Positions 19,869 to 31,000 of a stretch of DNA of 64,000 nt are shown piece after piece. Origin of the DNA: Pyrenula massariospora (lineage: Eukaryota; Ascomycota; Eurotiomycetes; Pyrenulales; Pyrenulaceae). The position numbers and the translations under genes were made by a program. The first letter of the stretch is position 1. Each line of letters opens with the position of its first letter. The notes beneath the pieces are model-generated. The model did not search any database. It saw nothing but the letters and a program-made list of their open reading frames with translations, and had not been told where the DNA came from. The stretch is taken from positions 1,612,001-1,676,000 of the forward strand of contig JAGFMI010000003.1 of NCBI GenBank assembly GCA_021030905.1. The letters are read 5' to 3'.

Positions 19869-21346
19869 ATGCTGTCGTGGGTGTTGTTTGCTCCGTTGTT
19901 TGTGCTCATAGAAGCTCGGAGCATCCTGCAAAGATCGCCTCAAAGCTCACCGAGCACTTTTACGTCTTACTTGACAGCGCCAGCACAGGGGAATCTCAAG
20001 AACATCATCAGCTCCATTTTGAATAGCACTTTGATCACACCTCAGGTTTTGGATACCTTTCTTGAGCCCTTTGAAGTCAACATCGCACGAAATTCTTATG
20101 TCACCCGAAAAGGTTCTACCCTGAGACTGAATGGTCAGAAATGGGAGGGCAGTGGCGCAAACGTTTATTGGCTTGGACTCGATGAAAATGTGGTTAACGT
20201 TCCTCCTGGCACGCCATTCTACGCTCCTTATAACGCGAGCTATCCCACCTTTGGACGCATTACGGAAGTAATGAATACCCTTCAAACTATGGGAGCGAGG
20301 ACAATCCGAAGTCAGACCCTTGGCATAAGCGTTGGGAACCCATTGAGCTTAGAGCCAGACTTGAATATCTTCAATGACGATGCTTTCGCGACCATTGACT
20401 GGAGCATTTTCCAGGCGAGGCAGCATGGCTTGAGGGTGGTAGCGCCGCTCATAGATAATTATGACTATTATCATGTAAGTACCCAGAGTCTCCCCCTTTG
20501 TTATCCGTGTCCACCAGCTCGCACTTTCGTAACTCCCTCCTAATCTATCTTGTGCAGGGTGGGAAATTTACCTTCTTGCGATGGAGGGGTGTCAATATCT
20601 CAAGTAGTGACAATTCTCACGTGGATCCTACGGTGATGCAATTCTACATCAACCCGACTATCATCTCGGACTTCAAGAACTACATCAGACATCTTATCAC
20701 GCACATTAACCCGTATACCGGCCTAACTTATGCCGAAGACCCCACAATCTTCGCCTTTGAAACTGGGAATGAACTTGGCGGACCAACGTTTGGGGATCAA
20801 TACGTCCCAAACAGCTGGACTCGGGAGATTGCACAATTCGTCAAAGGCCTAGCTCCAAAGAAACTGATCATGGATGGCACCTATGGCGTCAACACTACCC
20901 ACTTCGAAGTTTCTGAGATCGACATCTTCAGTGATCATTTTTACCCTCCAAATAACACTAAGCTTGAATCTGACATCGCCGCCGTCACGTCTGCTAACCG
21001 CGTCTACTCCGCCGGTGAATATGACTGGACTGGTAACAGTCCCTCAGCATCATCGCTCGAATCGTTTTTTGCCATCATCGAGGCCGCACAAAACAAGACC
21101 GAGCCTGTTGTCGTGATGGACCAATTCTGGAGTCTGTTTGGTCACAATGTTCCTGATTGCGAAAATTTTGTTAATCATAATGATGGATTTGCGCTGCAAT
21201 ACGGGAATCCGGCAAACACCGCGATGAACAATACGCAGATCTCGCTTATAAGGCAACATTTCTTTAGGATGCAAGGGATCGAGGTTGGGAGCTATTTACC
21301 GGCGGTCCCTTGTCCAGGACCGGTTGCGGAATACACATATTTGTGA
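19869..21346 (+). CDS. Secreted glycoside hydrolase family 5 (mannanase-like)
   Basis: Two exons (19869-20474, 20558-21346) give 464 residues. The start MLSWVLFAPLFVLIEARS is a signal peptide, so the enzyme is secreted. A ~60-residue Ser/Thr-rich stretch precedes the TIM barrel, which opens with LNGQKWEGSGANVYWLG. The acid/base glutamate is E274 in FETGNELGG. The nucleophile is probably E356 in VYSAGEYDW. The layout resembles fungal GH5 endo-beta-1,4-mannanases (subfamily 7 and relatives), though NELGG and GEYDW depart from the usual NEPR and EFG. Several N-x-S/T glycosylation sites are present. Substrate mannan is inferred; another beta-mannan or glucan is possible. The phase-0 intron (GTAAGT...GTGCAG) joins NYDYYH to GGKFTFLRW. 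Confidence 0.85.
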
Positions 21347-23349
21347 TTTTCATCTCAACGAATTTTGAAGCAATTTAGTTAACAAGCTCAATCTGAAAAG
21401 AGCTTTTTCTCTATCCTTTCAATGATTCCCGGAAGTGTATCACGTGATGACGAAGCTGGGAGGCAAAATAGCGGAAGGTCCGATGAACGGCCAAGACGTA
21501 GATCCGATAGATATCGTCGCACTGCAATCAGCTTACTCAAGCAGAGAGCGGCATTCAAGGGCTAGTCGGAAGGATTACTACTCGCAGTGGATGAGCAAAT
21601 ATATGCAAGAAGTCCATCTTTGAGGCTTTTGGCAACAATTCTTCTTTCTTTCAACATACTTTCAAAGCCCAATAGCGTATAGAGGTTGCAGAGGGTAGGC
21701 AACTTCTAAGGTGCATGCTTTGTCTGCGTCGCTCCACTCAAAACCTGAATAGCCCTGCCAAGACCGCCACCCAACTACTTTAATGTTGCAAGAGCTGTAC
21801 CGGTGGAAGCTGGCAACGTGCATGTTCTGCTCGATGCTCACCTCATGCTCTATGCACGATGCCAATGAGTTGATGTTGGCTTACCGACTCTTGGTGTGCA
21901 ATAGCCGTCAGCTGCGATCGAGGCCAGATGTCAGAAGCCCGAGCCATAGTGCGTCCAATGATGTGCCAGGCAGGTACCAATTCAATTCATCGGATGCGCC
22001 ACGACCTCTGACATTCAGCCTCGGATCGAACTGAAGATTCAGCTCTCTCAACCCGGAACTGGCGAGGCTTATTTTCCCAGTCGCCGACCCCTTGAAGCTA
22101 TTGTCAGAGTAATCAGAGCGCTGTTGGTTGGTGTTGCCTTGTTGTAAGGCACTACCACTTCATAGTAACATAATCTTTCAGGTGAATCCATTTATGCACA
22201 ATACACTTGGGAGTCTATCCCCAACTGGGAACGCTATGCGAAAGGTCTTCACCTAAATCCTCTTATGGCATAACTTCCACCTCTGCAGCCCTCCTTGTTA
22301 TCCTCATACCCAATCTGGCTGTCCGTACGAAGGTGGATGTTCAGCTAAACCTGACAGTGGTCCTCCTTTGTTGAGCTCGAGCAAATTGGCCAAGCTGACA
22401 CTGTCTAACGAGACTTCGTGGAACCAAATTTCGGAAATTTGGGGAAGCGGGGCCGCTGGGAACAGAATCCTTTGTACCCTAGAGGTCAAATGTTTATCAA
22501 GAGCCTTTTGCCTCTACTTAGAACATAAACATGCACCTCATATTTTATGTGGGGAAGTGTCGGGACCTTGCATGCCGTCGAAGAAGTGGAGATTTCCACC
22601 TTGGAGAAGCAATCAGCTTACGTTGATGAAAACTCGTGCAAGGAGAGCTATCACCAAAATTATACGGCTTTCACAGTAATCATTGCCTATCTGACTTCTG
22701 CACACATCGAATGTTTTGCAAACCAAATCTGGAAATACCAACGACAGACAAAGAAGGACAACGACGATTTCAACATAACGTTATAGTGAAAATGGCAGGC
22801 CTGGAGAGAGAATTGGGTCCATTGAAATAGCGTACTACGGACACCGGCGTCAATTTTTGATGGAGAGAGCTCATTGGTAACTGCCGTGGTCGATCTGACG
22901 CGCTCAATGCTTTTGGTAAGAACTTGATATTCTCCTGCTCTAGCTTCAGCCGTCTCACTGTATTCACTTGCTCTCCTTGCATCTTCCTCGTCAGATGATT
23001 CTTGCCTCTAAAATCTCCAGAATTATTACAAAGATGCACCTCAGATTCCCACCAGTACCCGAACGGATGGATATATCCAAAGAGCAAAGAAACCGAGGGT
23101 CTCAGGAGCAAAGTCGGCTACCGGGAAATATCATCGGGAAGAAAACTGACGAGCCGCCTTTTATTGCAATTGCGCGAAAGGCAACGCAGAAAGCCTGTTA
23201 GCTCGATCTACTGCTCATAAGGATATAAATTCACCTTTCTCTCCTAAAGGATCTTCCGGTCCATCAGCTCTACCACCTTCCTTCAGCTTCTACTGTACAT
23301 TTACCAAAAACTTTGCTACGTTACAAACCCCCCTTTTCAGACCGCAAAC
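21347..23349. other. Two-kilobase intergenic region
   Basis: No gene is supported. A palindromic TCACGTGA E-box-like site is at 21440-21447. Short open frames lack domains or biased composition. The last 130 nt form a typical promoter (TATA box listed separately) followed by a CT-rich leader for the small secreted protein. Confidence 0.5.
23224..23229 (+). promoter_or_regulatory. TATA box of the 8-Cys secreted protein gene
   Basis: TATAAA lies about 120 nt before the ATG at 23350 and is followed by a CT-rich stretch, the usual layout of strongly expressed fungal genes. Confidence 0.5.
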
Positions 23350-23738
23350 ATGCAGTTCACATCATCCATCGCCGCCATCCTCAGCATCCTTGCCCTCGCC
23401 GGCACAACCACCGCAACCCCCATGGCCGAACCAGCCGAACTGGGCCTTCTTCAACCCCGCTGGCCGAACTGCAACGCTCAACACCCCATCGCAAGCTATC
23501 CCGAGGGGTTCTCATGTCGCGGCAACGGCTATGCTTGCGACATCGGCTGCCGTGACATCGTACGTAGTATTTACTGGCCCGAAAGTTTCGATAAGCTGAA
23601 GGGGTCAGATACGGATTTATTCAGGATGCTGACGCTCAACAGATCCAATGCTACAACGGTGTCTGGACCGTGATTGCTTCTTGCCGCAACGTCACCTGCG
23701 GTGGGAATGGGAATGGGGGCGCTGTGTGCTGGGATTGA
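23350..23738 (+). CDS. Small secreted cysteine-rich protein (effector-like)
   Basis: Two exons (23350-23559, 23643-23738) give 101 residues. MQFTSSIAAILSILALAG is a clear signal peptide. After a short Pro/Ala propeptide-like region ending LLQPR, a possible Kex2-like site, the mature part has eight cysteines (NC, SC, AC, GC, QC, SC, TC, VC contexts), enough for four disulfides. One N-x-T site (NVT) is present. The 83-nt intron (GTACGT...CAACAG) joins GCRDI to IQCYNGVW and adds the last four cysteines. Without splicing the frame runs on and loses them, which supports this model. Size, signal and Cys number fit fungal effectors or surface-active secreted proteins, but I recognise no named family. 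Confidence 0.75.
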
Positions 23739-24611
23739 TTGGGGTTTTAAGAGGAGCAGGGAGGTCGTCCGTCTGCCACGAAGGGTTGTGTTCTGCCATA
23801 CGTCGAAGTAGCTTGTTGAGCCCAAATGATCCTGCCGAGGTCAACGCGCTAAACAAGGGATACTCAATACAGCTCTCTGTCATGAAGCCATCGCGATTTC
23901 GACTGGTGGCTTAGCTATCGCTCTAAGAATACCTAACTAGAGCTAGAAGGCCATACAAGACGGGAAATTAGCTTCTCTAACAATACATGCACGTCTATTC
24001 TTCAATATCTCTCCCATTCTCGTACTTCGCCTAGCTCTGTCTGAGCGAAGCTCTTTGCTCACCTTTAAGGAGGTTACTGCCGATCTGAAAAACGCCGTAC
24101 TGTTCCTTGCTATACAAATACTCGGCATTGCGGAGACATCTCTTTAGGGTCATTCTTCCTGCGGGATTTTGGTCGCAGCTTTACTGTTCATGCCAATCTC
24201 TCTAATGTAACGGCCTTGGTGCATGACGCATTCTCCGCGGGAAAGTAAGCAAAAAGGTCTGGACGCGCGGGATGCTCTTGATCAAGTAATTCGCGCCAGT
24301 CGGGAAAAGAAGCAGTTAAATTCCGACGGTCGAGGGAATATTGTTCATTCAAAACAGAGTCTCTGCCGAAACTCGGCCATCTATATCGTATATACAGTGG
24401 AAAGAGATCTTCGCTGTTGTGGTATTGCCGTGACCAACCGACAGATGCGACAACAATGCTTCCCAGTCGCGCCGCGCGAATCAATGCTAGACAGTGATGC
24501 AAGAGATGCTTCTATCGTACGCCCGAGAAACAAACATGCCGGCCCAACGGGAAAAAAAATGCAACTAACCACCGTATGCAAACGCTTCAAAACACAGAAA
24601 AAACAAACACT
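23739..24611. other. Convergent intergenic region
   Basis: It holds the 3' flanks of the secreted-protein gene and the Sfk1-like gene. Nothing else is supported. Confidence 0.5.
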
Positions 24612-25623
24612 CTAGAAATTTTTCGACATGAATCTCATCTTCCAGCTCTTCTGTCTCGCCGGAGGCTTCCCATTAACGTTTCCATTAAGCTGACCTGGCC
24701 CCGCAGAATTGTGGGTGAAAGGTTCACTACCATGGTCCGCGACACCCATCTCTGCCCGGTCGGCAAGTCCCTGCGGAACGTGGTGCTTAGTCCTAACGCT
24801 AGGCCAGAGGTCGATGATGTAGCTCAGCACGTAGAACGTGAAAATAAACGCAATGACCCATTCAAAGACGGCGGCCACATCGTACTGGTGCGTGAAATTC
24901 GTGGCGACGAACACGATCGCGAGGATCAGCTCGACGATGATGAAGACGAGCTTGATCCAGAAGCTGACCCGCAGGACGCGGTGGTTGCGGTAGTGGATGC
25001 CGAGGCGTTGGTATTCGGCGCAGATGAAGATCGCGTTGAGGATGAAGCCGGCGATGAAGAGGAGCAGGAAGCCGTCGTGGAGGCGGTCGTGGTGGTAGGT
25101 GTCGAATATGCTCAGGAGGATCAGGCCGGCGGAGCCGGCGAGCGCGAAGATGATGCTGATGATGGACAGGACTTTTTGGGCGGTGGAGGTGTTCCGGGAT
25201 AAGAGACCGGTGTGTCGGAGCCAGCGCTCGGACAGGAAGGATAGGTCCAGGAAGACGGTGGTTATCACGGATCCAGTGATGAACAGCGGCTTGAGACCGA
25301 AAGCTCCAACATCGGAGATGTATCTGGATTGATTGTTAGCTAAAGTGTGGAGCAATTGCACAGAAGCTCTACAAGATTTGGAAAGATATCCCAAGAAACG
25401 CTTTGAGCTGGTCAAGAAAGTGCCACATACGCAATATTTTGGTCAGCATCCATGGAAGGGTAATGCGGTGTTCCTAAAGCTCCCCAGTCTATGATCATCG
25501 TCAATAGCATACCTTGGTAGAAGCCATCAGTATGTTGAGTGAAATGGATCAGCTGGGGGAATTCTTACCAAGCCACATGCACGCTGAGATGAGTGGAAAG
25601 ATCCAATATGACAGAAGCCACAT
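24612..25623 (-). CDS. sfk1: Sfk1/Frag1/DRAM family membrane protein
   Basis: Three exons on the minus strand (25623-25569, 25512-25431, 25323-24612) give 282 residues. The N-terminus MWLLSYWIFPLISACMWLG is membrane segment 1. IAYISDVGAFGLKPLFITGS is the family signature, rebuilt across intron 2 (GC+A = Ala). About five more hydrophobic segments follow, e.g. FLLLFIAGFILNAIFICAEY and WIKLVFIIVELILAIVFVAT. The soluble tail is basic. Yeast Sfk1 is a plasma-membrane protein that supports the phosphatidylinositol 4-kinase Stt4 and lipid asymmetry (established for yeast). Function here is inferred. Introns are 56 and 107 nt; the first has a CAAG acceptor. Without the two short 5' exons the protein would lack its first membrane segment, so they are well supported. 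Confidence 0.88.
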
Positions 25624-26433
25624 CGTGATTAGAACTATGAGGAATTCACGCTAACAGGGACAAGAGACCGATTTTCCGTTCAAATCTCTGATATCTGGTA
25701 GAATTGATGCAATAGGATGGAATAAGAGATGAGAGCGGCAGGAAACCGATTAATATGATGAGGATGAGATAGAAGACTATGTGAAAATAGCAGTATCTCA
25801 CCAAATGTATGATTATCTTGGAATGAATATTTAGTAGATATAGTACCACCTTTTTGTTTTTCGTGCAAGCACGGTAGACTCGCGGGCATGGGATTGAGAT
25901 AAAGACGCACTCCCAGGAACGCACAAAATTATATAAACAAAGTGCACCGCCTTGCTAATCGCCATCCGGGACCGTTACATCAGCGTCGTGAAGAAATTCG
26001 ACGTCACTGTGGATCTGCCGAACGATCCGATGCGGACGTGTAACTGAAGACTCGATTGAGCCATCAGTGCTTCAGCCAAGAAGGACTTCCTGCCTTCTTA
26101 TGCATGTCGGCTTATGTAAAACCTCAATCCCCGACTGCCGCCATCGCCGGGAAACGGGTAAACGGGGTCCGCAATGGAACATAGCCGAGGCTGGCTCTCA
26201 GGAGCTGTGGTGCTTCCGAAGTTTAGCCGGGCGGGTGTGAACACTAGCAATCTGATATCTAAAATTCGAACTCTAGCTTAGCTATATTGAATACTATAGG
26301 TCTCGCACTGACGGACTCACTTGCGCTTGTTTCGTTCTCTCAAATACCTTTCATTGCAATGCACGACATAGATACGGATCAGCAGTTCTCACACAGTCGA
26401 GACACAAGACGCTATGCACTGAGATCTTAGATC
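25624..26433. other. Intergenic, partly AT-rich
   Basis: An AT-rich part (about 25640-25930) lies upstream of the Sfk1-like gene. Its small open frames look random. No element is recognised. Confidence 0.5.
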
Positions 26434-27654
26434 TCAGGGTCCTTGGGTAATACTGAGCATCGATCCCAGCCTCTTCACAGTCGACGAGTTTCTCCAGCCT
26501 GACCAGTCATGGTTCAGTAGTCCATATGTCTCATCAAGATTGACTGTACCGTCCCGTACGTAGTAACTTCCCTGCAGCGCCCAGATCGCCCATTCAGCGT
26601 CATTACTCTCCATGTACGAGACTATACAATCCACGTACTTCGACTCGTCAGCGCTGGTATCAGTTTGCTGCCAACCGAACTCGCTCAGCCACAGCGGGCC
26701 GGTATAGCTCTTTCCCTGAGCCAGAAGGTAGCCAGCTTGGTTACCGATTAGAGTGGTGTAAGCGGGGCAGTCCGAGGTCTGAGCGTTGCTCCAGCTATAG
26801 CCGTGAAATTCCCAAACAGTCTTGTTGGTCAAGCCAAGAGAGGCACGGTCGAGCGGTTTGTTGTACAAGAAAGAGAGATCGGTCGCGTAGCCTACACCTC
26901 CGATGATAACAAGGGCGTCGGGATTGGCTTGGTGTATGGTCGATGCGCCCTGTGCAATGTAATTGAACCAATCTGCATGTGAGTTCTTGTCTTGACCCCC
27001 GACAGCGCGGAGCTCGTTGCGTAGCGAGAGACCAACGACATTTGGATATGATCGAGCAAAAGTGGCCATGGCCTTGAGACCGGCTAGCCAATTCGTAGTG
27101 TCGAAATAGCGTGAATTACTACTATTGTATCCAGAGGCCGTCGACCACCAGCCGTTGCCATCAGTAGTACTGCAGCACCAGGAAGCGTGCGAAACGTGAT
27201 TGTCGAGTATAACCATGATGCCATGTTTGTTGAGAGAATTAATAACCTGGCCAAATGTACTCTGCGTGGTGGCTGAAGACAAAAACGGGTTCTTAGCCTT
27301 GGCAGTGGTATATACGGCCGTGAGTCCGCTACCAGCTCCTGTTGAGGATGCCGCGGCTGAAAATGCGTCAGAGACCAATTGGCTTGGGCTTAAGGCCATG
27401 TCTATGGAGTAGGTAAGCCGCACGCAGTTGAAGCCAGCGGTGGCAATCCATGAGGTGATGGTATCCAAGGGTTGCGCTTGGAGACCTTCGGGGATCTTGG
27501 TTTCCGCAGCTCCAGCCCAATTGACACATCGCAGCTTGACTCGTTGGTTACTTGAATTGAGGATCCAGCGACCAGAGGTATGGAGCGGTGAAGTTTGGGC
27601 GGCGTGCATTGTCGCAGACACGACAAGCGTGAATAGAAGAAATAACGGCAGCAT
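26434..27654 (-). CDS. Secreted glycoside hydrolase family 5 (cellulase-type)
   Basis: Intronless, 406 residues on the minus strand, starting ATG 27654. MLPLFLLFTLVVSATMHAA is a signal peptide. The barrel begins SGRWILNSSNQRVKLRCVNWAGA. Substrate-side residues include LDNHVSHASWCC. The acid/base is E214 in LSLRNELR, the GH5 N-E motif. The nucleophile is E325 in LWLSEFGWQ. WALQGSYYVRDG follows strand 8. This is an endo-beta-1,4-glucanase-like GH5 distinct in sequence from the enzyme at 19.9 kb, so the pair is not a recent duplication. Substrate is inferred (beta-glucan or glycolipid glucan). N-glycosylation sites NSS and NKT are present. No carbohydrate-binding module is seen. Confidence 0.88.
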   Translation of the reverse strand: MLPLFLLFTLVVSATMHAAQTSPLHTSGRWILNSSNQRVKLRCVNWAGAAETKIPEGLQAQPLDTITSWIATAGFNCVRLTYSIDMALSPSQLVSDAFSAAASSTGAGSGLTAVYTTAKAKNPFLSSATTQSTFGQVINSLNKHGIMVILDNHVSHASWCCSTTDGNGWWSTASGYNSSNSRYFDTTNWLAGLKAMATFARSYPNVVGLSLRNELRAVGGQDKNSHADWFNYIAQGASTIHQANPDALVIIGGVGYATDLSFLYNKPLDRASLGLTNKTVWEFHGYSWSNAQTSDCPAYTTLIGNQAGYLLAQGKSYTGPLWLSEFGWQQTDTSADESKYVDCIVSYMESNDAEWAIWALQGSYYVRDGTVNLDETYGLLNHDWSGWRNSSTVKRLGSMLSITQGP

Positions 27655-29391
27655 AGCTTTGAGAATTTTATCCTATGATCGGTAGGCTTGTAGGGACAGC
27701 AACAGAAACAAGGAACAGGATCGAGAAAACTTAAATGGAAACAAACATGGGCACACCTCTTTTTCATACCACTGCTTTTCCATCGAGATCCGGAGGTTGT
27801 CCTTGGTTCACATGACTGAGACCTTTCTCATTATCCCGCAAACCGGCTACTTCTTACCTTATGACAATTCTCAGCTCTCAGTGTCCTCCGGCCGGCCATC
27901 TTCCGAAACTTTGAACGGACACGGATGGATCGAACGACGTCGCGATATCAAACTGGACTAAACTATGCTCCTCGTTTGGTTGACCTTTTCCCGTATATGA
28001 GTCGACCGCACAAGTAAACGAATTCTTGTTCATGGAGTAAACGCTGTTTGAGATTCACAGGTCTGCGCAGAGTATCTATGAACAGGGTTGTTCGGTGTAA
28101 ATATTCGCGAATTTGTTGTGTCACCCTCGCCAAGAATGGCAAGCCGGGGGTGGCGAGCAACGATTCTTTCATCTCCGCTTCTTTCCATGAATGAGATCCC
28201 CAAGGCAAGCCATGATTAATGAATGCTATCGCCATTCCAGATGAGGACTTAGATCTAAGAAGGCTGATCTCTCAAGGCGACATTCCGTAGGCGCGGCAAT
28301 ATGCAGAAGTCTTAAATCTGCCTGATCATCTCAGGCTGACTTCTGGAATCTCTCAGCAGTGTATAGGTTCCATGATCATGTCATGCAAGTGGGAGGTGTC
28401 GCCTTGGCTTCTTCCATGATCGTGTCAATTTTGATGCGATGCTCTGCGATATATGCTTATTGATTGGCCATGTTCGCTGTCTCGGTGGATTATATGGTTC
28501 TTTGGAAATCATGGCTCACTGACTGCTGACTGAATTCGTTGCCGAAATAATAAACCCGGTCTCCACCCGGTGGTCTAGCAACGATCTTTGTCCTCGAGGC
28601 TCACTTTTCAGACGAAACACACCGGGTTTATGCAAATCTAATAGGCATCGAAAAATCGGCATGATCTAGAGCGGAAGCGAGGAAGAAGATACCGATGATG
28701 GTAGAAAGGCGATGCATTGATGTTGTGATGCAAGCTCGAGGTACGAGCACAGCTTCGAGGAGAACGGAACCAGTTTACTTCATGGTATAGGATGGTCGTC
28801 ACCCAAGAAAAGAGTCCGCAACGTCCGTAAAAATTAATGGAATCTACTACAATGCTTTCTATTCCGAGCCAGCACAAGACGCCACCTTGTTCACCTCTTT
28901 CTAGCATATACCAGCTAGCACACTAGGACATATATCTATCTGCATAATGAAATGGCATCTCCTCTCTCCATAGCCACATGAACGACCGAGACAAGAGAAT
29001 GGACCGCGTCTTCTCCTAAAGACCTGCAACAGCAAAAATGTGTAAGAACAAAAGGTATAACAGGGGTACATGAAAGAGGAAAACCTTCGACTTGGAATCA
29101 TGGACTGGTATTGTAACTGTCAAGCCAATTACCACGACCATGAAGGTACTTAAAATTGAAAGTCAGGTCCAGCATTTGATCGACCTTCATCTCTATCGTA
29201 AGCTATCTGAGCCTTTCAGAGAGTGGGAGATGGGACGAGATAGGGAAGAATAGGCAAGAAATAGTCAAGAGATGTATACTTCTTATACACTTGTCCTTTT
29301 TCCGAACGATAGTAAGCTCTCTGAGACTGATATGACTTCTCTAGAATAATGGGATTCGATTTGACCTTTACCATTTCTTCTTGTTGTACGC
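27655..29391. other. Long intergenic stretch, nothing recognised
   Basis: It contains the upstream region of the GH5 gene and the 3' side of the small basic gene. Open frames stay below about 90 codons and show no domain, signal peptide or splice pattern. Confidence 0.5.
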
Positions 29392-29565
29392 TTATCCGTC
29401 AGCGGTCACCTTGCTTCCTCTCTTGGTTCCTGCCGTGCCTTTCTTGCTTTCGCGCCACCTTTTCAATGTAGCTTTGCCTTTGGGAGACCGGCCATACTTC
29501 TTTGCCGCTGCTTTGCCGGCTGGGCTTCGAGCATACGCTGGTCGCTTCGCTTTGTCGCCAGCCAT
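29392..29565 (-). CDS. Tiny basic protein with SPxGKA repeats
   Basis: This 57-residue frame on the minus strand starts MAGDKAKRPAYARSP at ATG 29565. It carries an internal duplication: YARSPAGKAAAKK then YGRSPKGKATLKR, that is Y-x-R-S-P-x-G-K-A-x-x-K. It then ends SKKGTAGTKRGSKVTADG. Lys and Arg make up about a third of the residues. Similar S-x-K-G-K-A repeats occur in some fungal and phage-associated proteins and in histone H1-like tails. A DNA- or RNA-binding role is only a guess. The frame extends upstream in-register, but that part is hydrophobic, CT-rich-encoded and better read as untranslated leader. The regular repeat suggests a real gene; the short length keeps confidence modest. 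Confidence 0.5.
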   Translation of the reverse strand: MAGDKAKRPAYARSPAGKAAAKKYGRSPKGKATLKRWRESKKGTAGTKRGSKVTADG

Positions 29566-31000
29566 GTTGTCCGTAGTGACAGCGAGACAAAAGAAGTTGG
29601 GAGCAGTGGTGGTAGAAGTTGGATAATGGTAACGAGCAACTGTGTGATAGTACAGAGTGACCGACGATAGAAGGTAATCGATGATAGAGAATGACCGGCA
29701 ATGGATCTTAATTGATAGTAGAGAGTGACTTATGGTAAGGAGTGATAGTAGGAAATGGCTGATGTTAGAGAATGAAGAGTGGAGAAGACAAATACAGGCC
29801 TGGAGTAAGATAACTACTCTGAACTCCAAGGGCTGGTAAGACCTACCCTTCATCTTAGAAAGCTTAAGCCGTCACGTAGCGAGAACTCTCTGCGCGATAT
29901 CAATGGGTACCTACCAGCGACGAGGCTGTCATCGTCGGCCATCGTCGACAATGTTCGGCAACCAAGGCGGAGCCAACTATTGCGTCGCGAATAATTTCCT
30001 CCACAGCCTGGCGTGGAACCGCTGTGCCCAAGAATTCACCAAGGGCGTAGCTCCTCATCACGTAAAGGAGAGGAAGTAGGTCGTTTGTTCTCATTTCCAA
30101 CTGCTATCAAGGGGAGAGGTCGTAGCAGGGCGCACTGGCATAGAATTATCGGGACCCGGACCGGGCCCGACTTGATTTTCCACCCGAATTATTCAGCAAC
30201 AAAGACGACCCTTAGCTCGATCTTGTGGATTGGTAACGTTTAGTACCGTGACTAGCGCCAATCACTTATTCACGATGATGGCAAAACGGCTTCCGTACGT
30301 TCAGGATATCTGACCTTTCGTGCATTTCTAGGATTGACAGCGACGATTTGCGCATCACGGAGTTTGAGGATAATCTTAAATCCGACTGCCCCACCCCGCG
30401 CCTCGGTACCCACCCTCGGGCCACCTGCAGCATGTCTGCCTGGGTGGTACGTACCAAGGTTACAAGGACGGGAGTTCCAAGGGTCTGCCAAGAGACAAGA
30501 TAATGTACGTGTACTGCATGTTCACTGGAAGTAGAAATGTTTCACAGTCCAAATCCCGCTCGCCAACATCATGTGCAGCAGTCGATTTGACAGTAAATGG
30601 CTCGGAGGGACTGTGCAGAGTCGACTTATCGTGCTCCCCGCGTTGTCACAAAATTTCAAGGCCCTGTCCATGGCCCGTTGCCAAGGTTGGTCTGTTCCCT
30701 GCCCGGGGCCGCCCAATCGCCCGCCTTTGTCGCTGCTTCCTCCAATCAAGGCAGCTGAAAATCCAAGCTTTTCGGTGGATCGCCCTTCCGAAGCTTGTAC
30801 TATAGTATCTGATCCTCCCCATCAATACGGCGGTGATTCTCTCTTACGACACCATTCGCCTTCGTTCCCGTTCGGCTATCGGCGCACTCTGATGCCTTGC
30901 TTATGATCCCACCGCCTTTATATTAGCCACCTGCCCGACATGCGCCTTCACTCGCTGTCCCTCACAGGTTTCGCATTCGCTGCCTGTCGTCGCCTGCGTC
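29566..31000. other. Divergent intergenic region before the ABC transporter
   Basis: It contains the repeat-rich leader of the small basic gene (listed separately) and the upstream region of the transporter. Open frames up to about 110 codons overlap in all directions and none is convincing. Confidence 0.5.
29645..29782 (-). repeat. Imperfect short tandem motif in the leader of the small basic gene
   Basis: A motif close to GATAGTAGAGAGTGAC recurs about six times with varied spacing of roughly 15-30 nt. On the minus strand this reads as CT-rich TCACTCTCTACTATC units just upstream of ATG 29565. It may be degenerate tandem duplication or a pyrimidine-rich regulatory leader. Confidence 0.55.

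Noticed and set aside
24576-25202. 208-codon plus-strand frame, very rich in Asp and Glu
   Set aside because: It is exactly antisense to the conserved third exon of the Sfk1-like gene; the acidic bias is a shadow of the coding strand.
28638-29101. Overlapping minus-strand frames that might be a small gene
   Set aside because: No motif, no sensible splicing and no recognisable start context.
29566-29853. N-terminal extension of the tiny basic protein (total 153 codons)
   Set aside because: The extension is encoded by the CT-rich repeat leader and is unlike the basic part; ATG 29565 is the better start.
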